From the NCBI RefSeq assembly GCF_019052805.1, contig NZ_JAHQRJ010000001.1, forward strand, positions 248,001 to 312,000: 64,000 nt of DNA, written 5' to 3'. Source of the DNA: Noviherbaspirillum sp. L7-7A. Lineage in GTDB: Bacteria > Pseudomonadota > Gammaproteobacteria > Burkholderiales > Burkholderiaceae_D. Positions within the stretch are counted from its first letter, which is position 1; every line of letters starts with the position of its first letter. Below, piece by piece: positions 39,369-48,321 of this stretch. The translations under genes and the position numbers were made by a program. Below the pieces are notes generated by a model. It was not told the origin of the DNA. It saw nothing but the letters and a program-made list of their open reading frames with translations, and made no database searches.

Positions 39369-41279
39369 TTACGGCGCGATGCTGGCTGTGTGGTTCAGCT
39401 TGTTGAAGCCGGTCGAGGCTTCCCAGGTGTTGCTGTTGGCTAGCTGGATCGAATACTCCGGGCGGCTCTTGATCGACGCCGAAGCGTCGGGCAGGGCCAG
39501 CAGCACGCTGTAGTTGCCGCTTTCCATGCCGGATGGCAGCGTCACGGTTTCATTGATGCTGATGGCCTGGCCGGGCAGCCACTTGCGCGGATCGGCATTG
39601 AGGGCCACGCGGTACACCGCGCCGCTGCTGTTATTACGCAACACCAGTTCGACCGGGCGGCTGTTGTAGACGGCCGCATAGCCTTCGTTGGCCAGGCTCA
39701 GGTTGACGGCAAATCCGCCACCCGGCTTGGCGCTGTTGGAGAAGCTGCCATTCTTCAGCACGAAGCGGTAGCCCATCTTCTGGTTGATCTGCTCGTAGCA
39801 GCCCTGGCTGCGCCAGTTGTTGAGCACCGTGGTGTTGAAGCCGGCGTTCAGGTAGGACCAATGGAAACGGCTCATCTCGCCGGTTGCGGTCGGGCAGTCG
39901 CTGCGCGGCGCGCTGTAGTTGCAGGTCTCGCCGCCCATCGGCAGGTAAGTGGTTTCAGCGGCCAGGTAGGGATAATCGACCGACGTGTTGTTATAGGTGC
40001 CCCAGTCGTTGCTCGATGCCAAAAAGCAGTCGTTGTGGTGTCCCAGACGTGCCTTGGCGCTACCGTTGAAGGCTTCCGATGCGTTGAGGGCGGTGGTGCT
40101 GACCAGCTTGTACTTGAAGTCCGGAGTGCGGATCTGCACAAAGCGATTGGCAGGCACCATGTCCATTAGCTTGGTCAGGATGGTTTTGCGATCGGCTAGC
40201 TGCTGGCTGGTCAGCGTGCCGGTGCCGTAGTTGCGGCTGTTGCCCCACTCGCCCCAGCTTCCGATGAAGCCGGCCTGCACCACTGCCAGCACGTCGTCGT
40301 TGCGCGCCAGAACCGGCTTGAGCTGGTCCATGTGCGTCATCATCATCGACAGCGGCGCGTCGGTGGCGTTGTCGCTGTAGTTGTAGGCAAAGCGCAGCAC
40401 CATCTTCACGCCAGCGGCGCGCGCGGTGTCAAACTGGCGCTGCAGCAGGTCGAGCTTGGACTGGGTCAGCGGCGAGTTCACCGAATCGGCCATCAGGAAG
40501 GCGCACATCACCAGAGACTGGTTGTTGGAGGTGCGGTAGTTCGTCAGCTGCGACTGGCTCATCACGTTGTCGGTGCAGTTGACCTGGTTGTAGAAACCGC
40601 GCTCCGGATTGGCAATGGTCGCGCTGGTGGAACCATAGCTGACATCGGTGGTGGCGCTGGTGGAGACCGGGGCAGTGGTGGTGGTAGGCGCAGTGGTGGT
40701 GGTCGTCGGCGCGGTCGTGGTGGTGGTAGGCGCAGTGGTAGTGGTCGTCGGCGCGGTCGTGGTGGTGGTAGGCGCAGTCGTGGTAGTCGTCGGCGCGGTC
40801 GGCGCAGTCGTGGTGGTGGTCGTGCCAGCCACGTAAAGGGTGGTCGACACTTTTGCCGAGGTGGAGGTCGGCGATGTGATTTGCGCCACGGAGTCGATGA
40901 TGGCCGTCGGATTCAGGTCGGCGCGTGGCACGCTGATGGTGGCGCTGCCGCCGGCTGCGGTGTAGGGCACTTTTTTGACCCAGGTCCAGGCCCAGCTGCC
41001 GTTGCTTCCGGCATAGCGGTACAGATTGCCGTTCTCGATCAAGAAGCCCGATCCGGCGCCGCCGGTCGGATAGCCGGTCGATGCTGTGTGGTCATTGTCG
41101 ACGAACACCCGCACGAAGCTGGGCGTGCCGGAATACGGGATCTTGTAATAGACGTTGTTGGCGTCGCTGGTGACGGTAGGCGTGGCGACCTGCGCCATGG
41201 CCATGGAAACCATGCAGCAGCCTGCGGACAATACGAAAACCTGGGCGGAGCGTAACTTGGACTTGGATAGTTTTTTCAT
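39369..41279 (-). CDS. Secreted DUF4874/DUF4832 protein with N-terminal beta domain and Thr/Ala/Pro repeat linker
   Basis: 636 residues. The signal peptide runs to AMA|Q at residue 29. Residues ~30-150 look like an extra beta-sandwich or carbohydrate-binding-type module (VYYKIPYSGTPSFVRVFVDN). Residues ~153-203 are a TTTTTAP repeat linker. The rest is DUF4874 then DUF4832: IANPERGFYNQVNC, VLRFAYNYSDNATDAPLSMM, VQAGFIGSWGEWGNSRNYG, HHNDCFLASSNDWGTY, MGGETCNY and a C-terminal beta domain. The DUF4832 core resembles TIM-barrel glycosidases, so it may degrade or trim the exported polymer; the function is not established. It is convergent with the polysaccharide operon and about 52% similar in motifs by eye to the protein at 45741-47159. 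Confidence 0.82.
   Translation of the reverse strand: MKKLSKSKLRSAQVFVLSAGCCMVSMAMAQVATPTVTSDANNVYYKIPYSGTPSFVRVFVDNDHTASTGYPTGGAGSGFLIENGNLYRYAGSNGSWAWTWVKKVPYTAAGGSATISVPRADLNPTAIIDSVAQITSPTSTSAKVSTTLYVAGTTTTTTAPTAPTTTTTAPTTTTTAPTTTTTAPTTTTTAPTTTTTAPTTTTAPVSTSATTDVSYGSTSATIANPERGFYNQVNCTDNVMSQSQLTNYRTSNNQSLVMCAFLMADSVNSPLTQSKLDLLQRQFDTARAAGVKMVLRFAYNYSDNATDAPLSMMMTHMDQLKPVLARNDDVLAVVQAGFIGSWGEWGNSRNYGTGTLTSQQLADRKTILTKLMDMVPANRFVQIRTPDFKYKLVSTTALNASEAFNGSAKARLGHHNDCFLASSNDWGTYNNTSVDYPYLAAETTYLPMGGETCNYSAPRSDCPTATGEMSRFHWSYLNAGFNTTVLNNWRSQGCYEQINQKMGYRFVLKNGSFSNSAKPGGGFAVNLSLANEGYAAVYNSRPVELVLRNNSSGAVYRVALNADPRKWLPGQAISINETVTLPSGMESGNYSVLLALPDASASIKSRPEYSIQLANSNTWEASTGFNKLNHTASIAP
40687..40821 (-). 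repeat. 21-bp coding tandem repeat (Thr-rich linker)
   Basis: Five consecutive 21-bp units begin at 40687, 40708, 40729, 40750 and 40771, then a 9-bp partial and another 21-bp unit (40801-40821). Units alternate between two versions (GGCGCAG... and GGCGCGG...), so the higher-order period is 42 bp. Each encodes TTTTTAP on the minus strand. All lengths are multiples of three, so copy-number change would alter linker length without a frameshift. Confidence 0.9.
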
Positions 41280-42211
41280 TGATTAAAAGTGCTGATTAAG
41301 TTTTTAGGATGCAGGAGTCCCCCACCTTGCGCACAAGGCGTTGCGGACCTTCGTTAATTAAGCGGGCGGCTTGGACCTAGCGCCGCCGCGCCATGCGCGC
41401 AGGGTGATGCATGCTTCCCATCGGCAGGCCGCGCGACCGTGACGATGTCGCGCCTGCCAAGCGGGACGTGCCAGCCGCGCCATGGACATCAGGCGGTTGC
41501 ACGGTTTGGACAGGCGTGTCAGTTTTCATAGGCTGAACTGGCTTTATCAATTGCTTTTACGGCACGCCAAAATCATGGACGTGGCAATCCCGGCGACGGA
41601 GCAGGTCCGTTGCAGAAATGCCATCGGGCAAAATTAAGGCTCAAGCCATCCCTCGACGGCTAAACATCACCGTGCTTGATGGGACAGGCCGCTAGGCTTT
41701 GGATTAAGGCGGCTGCAGTAGATGCTGGCTCACTGCGACGATATTTACTTAGTGCAACTTTTGCGCTGAACCGGGGGCAATAGTACGTGTGGTGATCGAA
41801 CGATGCAACCCTTGAGCCGAAAAAAAATGCGATTATTTTTTTTGGGAAACACGGAACTTTTACGGTGACTTTCGATAACTTTCAAATATAAAAGTCCTTA
41901 TAAAACCGGGACATAGTAAATATTCTACTGAAAGTTGCGTTACCGTAAGTTAATAACGTGTCTATCTTTAATGAAACGCTTACGCATTAAGCGCATGGAT
42001 GTTGCGCCTTATTGTTGAGTTCCTTGGAATTAGTTTAAAAATTTAAGTATTTCAATTGGATTTATGTAAAGCAACATTTATGCCTGCTTGGGCAGGGAAA
42101 TGTGCGAACAGCAAACGATATGTTTGGATTGCTGACCTGTGTCAATGCGCAGACAGGCCACTAGCCTAGATTTATTCATGCATGAATGACAAACCTGTCC
42201 GAGGCTGGGAT
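41280..42211. promoter_or_regulatory. 932-nt AT-rich upstream region of wza
   Basis: The longest gene-free stretch in the window. 41280-41700 is GC-rich and holds the leftward DUF4832 promoter side, plus an imperfect inverted repeat GGCAGG..CGCGAC / GTCGCG CCTGCC around 41423-41457. 41800-42180 is markedly AT-rich, with A/T runs and an operator-like palindrome CGCTTA-N5-TAAGCG at 41977-41993. A long untranslated leader or several regulator sites for the export operon are likely. No consensus -24/-12 sigma-54 promoter or known riboswitch was recognised. Confidence 0.45.
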
Positions 42212-43363
42212 ATGAAAAAAATTTTTGGTTGGCCCTGCAAAGTTTGCTCAATTGCAGGAATAAGCCTGTTCGTTGGTGCCTGCGGCTCGCCCACTGTGCC
42301 AACTCTGGGCCTCGCCACAGGAAGCGCCACGGCGTCCACCGCGTCCACTGCGACCGAAGCGGGAGGCAAAGCGACGCCGGCATCGTTCAAGGAAATCACG
42401 CCGCAGTTGCTGCAGGCCGAGCGCATGGCGCGCAGCAGTCAGAACAACCAGGACATCAGCCGCCTGACGGAACCGGTGGCGCCCTATGCGATCGAAAGCG
42501 GCGATGTCCTCTCCATCGTCGTATGGGACCATCCGGAACTCAACAATGGACTCGCCCCGCCGGCGAGCTCCCCCACCAACCCTTCCGTGGTGATGCCATC
42601 GGCCGGCTTCACCGTTGATCATGAAGGCCTGATCCAGTTTCCCTATGCCGGCAAGATCAAGGTCACGGGCCTGACGGAAGAGGGCGCCCGCGCCCTGCTG
42701 GCCTCGCGCCTGGCACGCTATATAAGAGACCCGAACATCACCATCCGGGTCCAGTCCTTCCGCAGCAAGCGGGTCTATATAGACGGCGAGGTCAAGCAGC
42801 CCGGCGTGCAGCCGATCAATGACATCGCAATGACGCTCATGGAAGCCATCAACCGCGCCGGCGGCATGTTGCCCAGCGCTGACCAGAGCCGCATCATCCT
42901 GATCCGCGAAGGCGTGAGCCACCCGATCGATTTGCCGCAACTGGTGCAGCGCGGCATCAATCCGTCCAGCATCATGCTGCGCAACGGCGACGTGCTGCGG
43001 ATCCGTTCGCGCGATGAGAGCAAGGTGTTCGTATCGGGCGAAGTCGTGGCGCCGCGCGCTCTGATCATGCATAACGGCAGGCTCTCCCTCAACGAGGCCC
43101 TGGGCGAGGCGGGCGGCATCAATCCACTTTCCGGCGACGCGAGCCAGGTCTATGTCGTGAGGCGCTCCGCCTCCGAGCCGATCGTGTATCGCCTCGATGC
43201 CCAGGCGCCCGGCGCGCTGGCCATGGCCGAAAGCTTCGAACTCGATCCGAAGGACCTGATCTATGTTGCCGCCACGCCGCTGACAAACTGGCATCGAACC
43301 ATCAGCCAGATATTCCCCGGCGCGCTTTCATCGGCCGTTGGCGCGATAACGCCAATGCGCTAG
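42212..43363 (+). CDS. wza: Polysaccharide export outer-membrane lipoprotein (Wza-like)
   Basis: 383 residues from the ATG at 42212 with GAGG upstream; an ATG at 42182 would put 10 residues before the signal. The lipoprotein signal peptide ends in FVGAC, so Cys24 is the lipidated residue. A Poly_export domain follows (YAIESGDVLSIVVWDHPELN, DHEGLIQFPYAGKIKVTGLT) with SLBB domains (RVYIDGEVKQPGVQPINDI and KVFVSGEVVAPRALIMHNG). It should form the octameric outer-membrane channel working with the Wzc protein 89 nt downstream. Confidence 0.92.
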   Translation: MKKIFGWPCKVCSIAGISLFVGACGSPTVPTLGLATGSATASTASTATEAGGKATPASFKEITPQLLQAERMARSSQNNQDISRLTEPVAPYAIESGDVLSIVVWDHPELNNGLAPPASSPTNPSVVMPSAGFTVDHEGLIQFPYAGKIKVTGLTEEGARALLASRLARYIRDPNITIRVQSFRSKRVYIDGEVKQPGVQPINDIAMTLMEAINRAGGMLPSADQSRIILIREGVSHPIDLPQLVQRGINPSSIMLRNGDVLRIRSRDESKVFVSGEVVAPRALIMHNGRLSLNEALGEAGGINPLSGDASQVYVVRRSASEPIVYRLDAQAPGALAMAESFELDPKDLIYVAATPLTNWHRTISQIFPGALSSAVGAITPMR

Positions 43364-43452
43364 CGGGCGGTCCGCCTTGCAGTGTTGCCTAGTCTGAAAA
43401 TGTGCCGGATTCGTACGCCGGCGCTTCATTTAATACGACCTGAAGAGTAGCC

Positions 43453-45726
43453 ATGGCAAATTCCCTACAAAGACAACAGCCCGGTGCACTACCGGTACAG
43501 CAGTTCATCATGCCACCGCCGAAAAGTGGTGAAGAGCCTGAACTTTCAAGCTATCTCAATCTTCTGTACGAGCAGCGCTGGCTGATTACCATCTTCACAG
43601 TGGTGCTGCTGCTGATCGGCACAGGGTATGCGCTGCTCGCCACCCCGGTCTACGAGGCCAATGTGCTGATCCACGTGGAAGAGGAAAATCCCAAGGAGTC
43701 ACGCAATCTTCTGGCTGAGAGCGGCTCGATGTTCAGCATGAAAACCAGCGCAAGCGCAGAGATCGAGTTGTTCCAGTCGCGGCTGGTGATATCGCGTGCG
43801 GTCGACAAGCTGCATCTCGACATCAGCGGCAAGCCGGATTACCTGCCAGTGGTCGGCAAGTGGCTGGCGAACTACGGAGAGATACTGCCATCGCCCGCCT
43901 GGGTCAGGGAGCGGGGTTATGCCTGGGGCAAGGAAAAGATCAAGGTCGCCCTGATGACGGTGCCGGACGAACTGCTCAATCGGGAATTCAGCCTGACGCT
44001 GGAAGGCAAGGGAAAATTCCGGATCAACGAACCCGAGAGTCGCTTTGCCGCATCCGGATACGTCGGCGAGCCGCTGTCCATTACTCTGCCAAACGGTCGC
44101 TTCGAGCTGCTGATCGACAGCATCGACGCCTGGCCGGGCACCCGCTTCATCCTGAAGCATGCGTCCCGCCAGGTACTGATAGACGACATCCTGAAACGCA
44201 TGTCCGTCACAGAGCAGGGCAAGCAGTCGGGCATCATTCGCGCTTCGCTGGTAGGCAATGACCCGGTCGACGTAACCAACCTGCTGGGCGAGATCGCCCG
44301 CTCCTATATCGCCCAGAACGCGGCACGTAAGACGCAGGAGGCCGATAGCGCGCTGGCGTTCCTGGAAAAGCAGCTGCCCGACATGAAGAAGCAGCTTGAC
44401 CTGTCCGAAATGCGCTATTCCCAGTTCCGCAATCAGAACAGCACTATCGACCTTGGCGAGGAAGCGCGGATTGGCCTGCAGCAGTCGGCAGCGCTGAAGA
44501 CGCGCAAGATCGAGCTGGAGCAGAAGCGCATCGATATGCTGACGCGCTTCATGCCGGAGCATCCTTTCGTCAAGGGGGTGGACGCGCAGCTGGCCGACGT
44601 GAACGGCGAGATTCGCAAGCTGGCCGGGCATATCCGCACGCTGCCCCAGGTTGAGCAGGAACTGGTGCGGCTCTCCCGCGACGTGAAAGTCAACACCGAA
44701 CTCTACACCGCGCTGCTCAACACCGCGCGCCAGCTGCGCCTGACCACAGTGGCCAAGACCAGCAATGTGCGGCTGGTCGACATGCCGCTCATGCCGGAGA
44801 AGCCGATGTCGCCCAACCGGGTGCGCATTGTCGGCATATCGCTGATGGCCGGCCTGATGCTGGGCGTGTTCGCGGCATTCGTGCGCAAGGCTCTGCAGAA
44901 GGCGATCGATGATCCTGCGGAAATCGAGCAGATGATAGGGGTGCCGGTATTTGCTGCCATTCCTCACAGCAAAATGCAGGCGGAACTGTTGGCCAACTCC
45001 GGCCCAGGCGGAGTTCATATGCCGCTCCTGGCGAGAAGCGCCCCCACCGACGTGGCCATCGAAAGCCTGCGCAGCTTCCGCACCGTTTTGCAGTACACGA
45101 TGTCCCGGCAAAGCGGCAAGGTGGTCCTGATCACGGGACCAACCGCCGGCACCGGCAAATCGTTCGTATCGGCCAACCTGGCGGCACTGCTGGGTTCCGG
45201 CGGCAAGCGGGTGCTGCTGATCGACGGCGACCTGCGCAACGGCCACCTGCACACCTACTTCGGCGTGGTTCGGCAGTTGGGCCTTGCCGAGGTGCTGGCC
45301 GGCGCCAAGCGTATTGACAACGTGCTGCATCGCGAGGTCTTGCCCAGCGTGGACTTCCTGTCCACCGGGACGCTGCCGGAAGACTCTTCCGAGCTGCTGA
45401 TGAGGCCGGTGCTGGGCAACCTGCTTGGCGCCCTCGAGGCGCAATACGACGTGATCCTGATTGACAGCGCGCCGGTGCTGGCGGTGTCCGACTCTGTCAT
45501 CCTCGGCATGCACGCCTCAGCCATATACCTGCTTACGCGTGCCGGTGTCACCACGGCTGGCGATGTGTCGGAGTCGCTCAAGCAGCTGAACCAGGCCGGC
45601 CTCTCGGCAAACGGGTTCCTGTTCAACGGCGTGCCTCTGCGCAACCGGCAGTATGGCTATGGCTACGGGCGCGACTGGAAGGTGGAGTACGGCACGCGGC
45701 CGGCGGTTGAAGAGAAGCAAGCTTGA
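43453..45726 (+). CDS. wzc: Wzc-type polysaccharide co-polymerase / tyrosine autokinase
   Basis: 757 residues. An N-terminal Wzz domain with a membrane span (LITIFTVVLLLIGTGYALL) precedes a long periplasmic coiled-coil region and a GNVR segment with SPNRVRIVGISLMAGLMLGV as second span. The C-terminal BY-kinase has Walker A GPTAGTGKSFVSANLAALL near residue 565, LLIDGDLRNGHLHTYFG and Walker B VILIDSAPVLAVSDSV near 670. The tail carries a tyrosine cluster (RQYGYGYGRDWKVEYG), the expected autophosphorylation site. No low-molecular-weight phosphatase (Wzb) gene is seen next to it. It controls chain length and export with Wza. Confidence 0.92.
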   Translation: MANSLQRQQPGALPVQQFIMPPPKSGEEPELSSYLNLLYEQRWLITIFTVVLLLIGTGYALLATPVYEANVLIHVEEENPKESRNLLAESGSMFSMKTSASAEIELFQSRLVISRAVDKLHLDISGKPDYLPVVGKWLANYGEILPSPAWVRERGYAWGKEKIKVALMTVPDELLNREFSLTLEGKGKFRINEPESRFAASGYVGEPLSITLPNGRFELLIDSIDAWPGTRFILKHASRQVLIDDILKRMSVTEQGKQSGIIRASLVGNDPVDVTNLLGEIARSYIAQNAARKTQEADSALAFLEKQLPDMKKQLDLSEMRYSQFRNQNSTIDLGEEARIGLQQSAALKTRKIELEQKRIDMLTRFMPEHPFVKGVDAQLADVNGEIRKLAGHIRTLPQVEQELVRLSRDVKVNTELYTALLNTARQLRLTTVAKTSNVRLVDMPLMPEKPMSPNRVRIVGISLMAGLMLGVFAAFVRKALQKAIDDPAEIEQMIGVPVFAAIPHSKMQAELLANSGPGGVHMPLLARSAPTDVAIESLRSFRTVLQYTMSRQSGKVVLITGPTAGTGKSFVSANLAALLGSGGKRVLLIDGDLRNGHLHTYFGVVRQLGLAEVLAGAKRIDNVLHREVLPSVDFLSTGTLPEDSSELLMRPVLGNLLGALEAQYDVILIDSAPVLAVSDSVILGMHASAIYLLTRAGVTTAGDVSESLKQLNQAGLSANGFLFNGVPLRNRQYGYGYGRDWKVEYGTRPAVEEKQA

Positions 45727-45740
45727 GGCGGCCCGGCGCG

Positions 45741-47159
45741 CTACGGCGCCTGCCGTACCTTCACCGTCGCCCCCAGTTGATGGAAGCCGGTGCTGGCTTC
45801 CCAGATATCCTGGTTGGAGAGCCGCAGCGCATAGTCGCTGCGGCCCCGCAGCGCCGGCGCCGCATCGGGCAGATGCAGCAGCAGCGCATAGTCCCCCGGC
45901 GGCAATGACCGCGGCAGCGTGACCGTCTGGCGCAGCACCAGGGTGCGACCGGGCAGCCAGGATCGCGGGTCCGCGTCGAGGCGCACGGGATAGCTGACGC
46001 CGTCGCTCTCGCTGCGCAGGACCAGTTCCACCGGCCTGGCATTGAAGGGCGCGGCCCAGCCTTCGTTCTGCAATGTCAGAAGCAGGTGCATCGGCCCGCC
46101 CGCCGTGGCCGTGCGGTCGAAGATGCCGTGGCGCAGGCTGATGCGGTAGCCCAGGCGCCGCTCTACCTCGGCATGGCAGCCCTGTTCCTTCCATGCCGAC
46201 AGTACGGCTTCATGGAAATGGCCGTTCAGGTAGGACCAGTGAAACCGCGCCATCTCGCGCAGCGCCGACTTGCAGTCGCTGCGCGGCGGATTGTAGTTGC
46301 AGGTCTCGCCGCCCATCGGCACGTAGGAGGTGTCGGCGGCGAGATAGTCACGGCTCGCCGGCGACATTGCCCGGTAGGTGCCCCAGTCGTTGTCGGAGGC
46401 AAGAAAGCAGTCGTTGTGATGCCCGGTGCGCGCGCTAAGCGTGTTCTGGAATGCGTCCTCCGGCGACAGGGCGCCGGGGCCGGCGAGCCGGTACTTGAAC
46501 TCCGGCGTTCGCAACTGCACCATGCGCCCTGACGGCACTACCTGCAGCAGCTTGTCGAAGATGGCCTTGCGGTCGCGCCAGTTTTCCTCGCTGAAGTTGC
46601 CGCTGCCATAGTTGCGGCTGTTGGCCCATTCGCCCCAGCTGCCGATGAAGCCGGCCTGCAGCACCGCAATGACATCGCTGTTGCGCTCCAGGTAGGGCGC
46701 AAGCTGATCCAGGTGTGAAAGCACGAGCGCGCGCGGCGCATCCTGCGCATTGTCAGCGTAGTTATAGGCAAAGCGCAGCACTACCTTCAGGCCGGCGGTT
46801 CGCACCGCATCCATTTGGCGCTGGAAAAGCGCCAGCCGCGACGGCGGTATCGGCCCTTCAAGCGCATCGCTGAGAATGAAGGCGCATAGCACGAGGCTCT
46901 GATGAAGCACATTGCGGTATGTACGCAGCCGGGCCGCATCCAGCGGTCCGCTGCTGCAGTCCACCTGCTGGTAAAAGCCGCGTTCTGGATTGCTGAAGGC
47001 CTCGCCGGACGGCGGGTAGGCAACGGTCGCTTCGGGCATGCCGGCAACCTGGGCCACGGCCGGCACGACACAACATGCCAGTGCGACCCCGAGCGCCAGG
47101 GCCCGCGGCACAGCTGGTAATGAGCAAAGTTTGGAAGAGGTGAGTAGGCGCGATATCAT
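45741..47159 (-). CDS. Secreted DUF4874/DUF4832 protein, paralogue of the 39369-41279 product
   Basis: 472 residues from the ATG at 47159; a TTG at 47219 would prefix 20 residues. The signal peptide ends near AVAQ. It lacks the N-terminal beta module and the Thr linker of its paralogue but keeps the core in the same order: FSNPERGFYQQVDC, VLRFAYNYADNAQDAPRALV, LQAGFIGSWGEWANSRNYG, HHNDCFLASDNDWGTYR, MGGETCNY, HWSYLNGHF. It is convergent with wzc (14 nt between stops). It probably acts outside the cytoplasm on the polymer, but the activity is unknown. Confidence 0.82.
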   Translation of the reverse strand: MISRLLTSSKLCSLPAVPRALALGVALACCVVPAVAQVAGMPEATVAYPPSGEAFSNPERGFYQQVDCSSGPLDAARLRTYRNVLHQSLVLCAFILSDALEGPIPPSRLALFQRQMDAVRTAGLKVVLRFAYNYADNAQDAPRALVLSHLDQLAPYLERNSDVIAVLQAGFIGSWGEWANSRNYGSGNFSEENWRDRKAIFDKLLQVVPSGRMVQLRTPEFKYRLAGPGALSPEDAFQNTLSARTGHHNDCFLASDNDWGTYRAMSPASRDYLAADTSYVPMGGETCNYNPPRSDCKSALREMARFHWSYLNGHFHEAVLSAWKEQGCHAEVERRLGYRISLRHGIFDRTATAGGPMHLLLTLQNEGWAAPFNARPVELVLRSESDGVSYPVRLDADPRSWLPGRTLVLRQTVTLPRSLPPGDYALLLHLPDAAPALRGRSDYALRLSNQDIWEASTGFHQLGATVKVRQAP

Positions 47160-47178
47160 TTTGCACAGTCTTTTGGAG

Positions 47179-47188
47179 GTGATATCAC
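47179..47188. promoter_or_regulatory. Perfect palindrome upstream of the divergent gene pair
   Basis: GTGATATCAC lies between the leftward DUF4832 gene (start 47159) and the rightward gene at 47317, a plausible regulator half-site pair. GATATC recurs within the first codons of the DUF4832 gene near 47152. The adjacent GGAGGTGAT matches a perfect rightward Shine-Dalgarno but no start codon follows it. Confidence 0.25.
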
Positions 47189-47316
47189 GGCTTCCGCAAA
47201 TCGGCTTGACGCTTCTCAATAACAGGGAGGCCGGCCGGCATTCAAATGGGAAGCGGCCTTTCCGGTATGCGCATCAGGCCTGCGGGCGTGCGCTCACCTT
47301 CCATTTGAAATCAACT

Positions 47317-47994
47317 ATGTCCAACAGCAACGCAGATCCGCAACCGGCCGCTAACGATCCGGTCCGGTCTGGCTACCGTCCCCGCAACCGGGTAGAGCCA
47401 TTGCCGAGACAGTGGCAACGGGAGCCGCAACATCAGCTGCAACAGCCCATGCCGGCACAGGCATTTGTCCATACAGCGCGGCATCCGGCGACCGCCGGCG
47501 CCTGGCAGCCCAGGCCAGCGCGTCGCACCGAGTTCGTCGCGCTGCTGGGACTGTGGCTGCTGGTCGCGCTGGCGGCGGTCGCGATTGCGCTGCGCTTCAT
47601 GGACCTGTCCAGCGTGTTGGTCAAGCCAGGACATCCCGAACCCGGCGCGGCCAGCGCCGAAGCTGCAGCGCAGGCTGTGCGCATGGCGTCGTACCTGCCG
47701 CGCAGCGCGGCCGCGAGCGACGATCCGTTCGATGATCCCTTGCCCGCGCCAGTATCCGCCGCAGACCCAGCCACGCCCGCTGCGTCCGTGCAGTCGCCCG
47801 CCGCGGCAACAAGGCCTGCGTCGTCGGCGCCCACGCTCGCCAGGGCGCCCGCGGCCGGGGAAACGCCTGGCGCCCAGGTGCCATTGCGGGCCGCCGTGCC
47901 CGAGGCGGCGGCGCAGCCATCCGCCGCCGCGCCGCCAGGCGCCTGCCCCGAAGCGCTGCGCGCAATGCAGCTCTGCCCCGGTAACGCTGATTGA
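47317..47994 (+). CDS. Single-span membrane protein of unknown function, Ala/Pro-rich
   Basis: 225 residues from the ATG at 47317 (MSNSNADPQPAANDPVRSGY); the open frame continues further 5' without a better start. A polar Gln/Arg-rich cytoplasmic part of ~65 residues precedes one clear span (EFVALLGLWLLVALAAVAIA) and a low-complexity Ala/Pro periplasmic part. It ends with two cysteines in CPEALRAMQLC, which could form a disulfide. I do not recognise a family. Its position between Wzc-side genes and the ATP-grasp gene suggests a link to the exopolysaccharide locus. The opposite strand is also open here, so coding status is moderately supported. Confidence 0.5.
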   Translation: MSNSNADPQPAANDPVRSGYRPRNRVEPLPRQWQREPQHQLQQPMPAQAFVHTARHPATAGAWQPRPARRTEFVALLGLWLLVALAAVAIALRFMDLSSVLVKPGHPEPGAASAEAAAQAVRMASYLPRSAAASDDPFDDPLPAPVSAADPATPAASVQSPAAATRPASSAPTLARAPAAGETPGAQVPLRAAVPEAAAQPSAAAPPGACPEALRAMQLCPGNAD

Positions 47995-48321
47995 GGCAAG
48001 CGTCGCACGGCAACGCCCGGTCCCTTGTCCGCGTTCGCAGTGCCAACTCGCACCAGCGACGCTGTAAGCCTGTCCAGGCGGGTGTTTCGAGGCCGGTCAT
48101 GGCAGCGCTTGCCGGGCGGATGAGCGCTGGCGGCCCGCAACGTCGGTGCTGATGCCGTTGCCGTTCCCTGGTCCGCGGGTGATATGCCAGCTGTGGAAGG
48201 TGCCGAGCGAACCGGATTGCTGCAGGTCCGGCGCTTAAAGCTGAACATCGAAAGGCCAACATGGAAATTGATCAGGATCGTGACGCTGCTGCTGTCTGCA
48301 GGGTTGGCCTGAAAGCAAGCG
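47995..48321. other. 327-nt gap between convergent genes
   Basis: The rightward membrane-protein gene and leftward ATP-grasp gene end here. No hairpin with T-tract and no further gene could be supported. Confidence 0.4.

Noticed and set aside
40687-40821. Regular repeats resembling a CRISPR array
   Set aside because: Units are 21 bp, contiguous without spacers and in frame with a coding linker; no cas genes nearby.
40332-41255. Gly/Arg/Val-rich rightward frame opposite the Thr-repeat DUF4832 gene
   Set aside because: It arises from the antisense of the Thr codon repeat; the leftward frame has a signal peptide and conserved domain.
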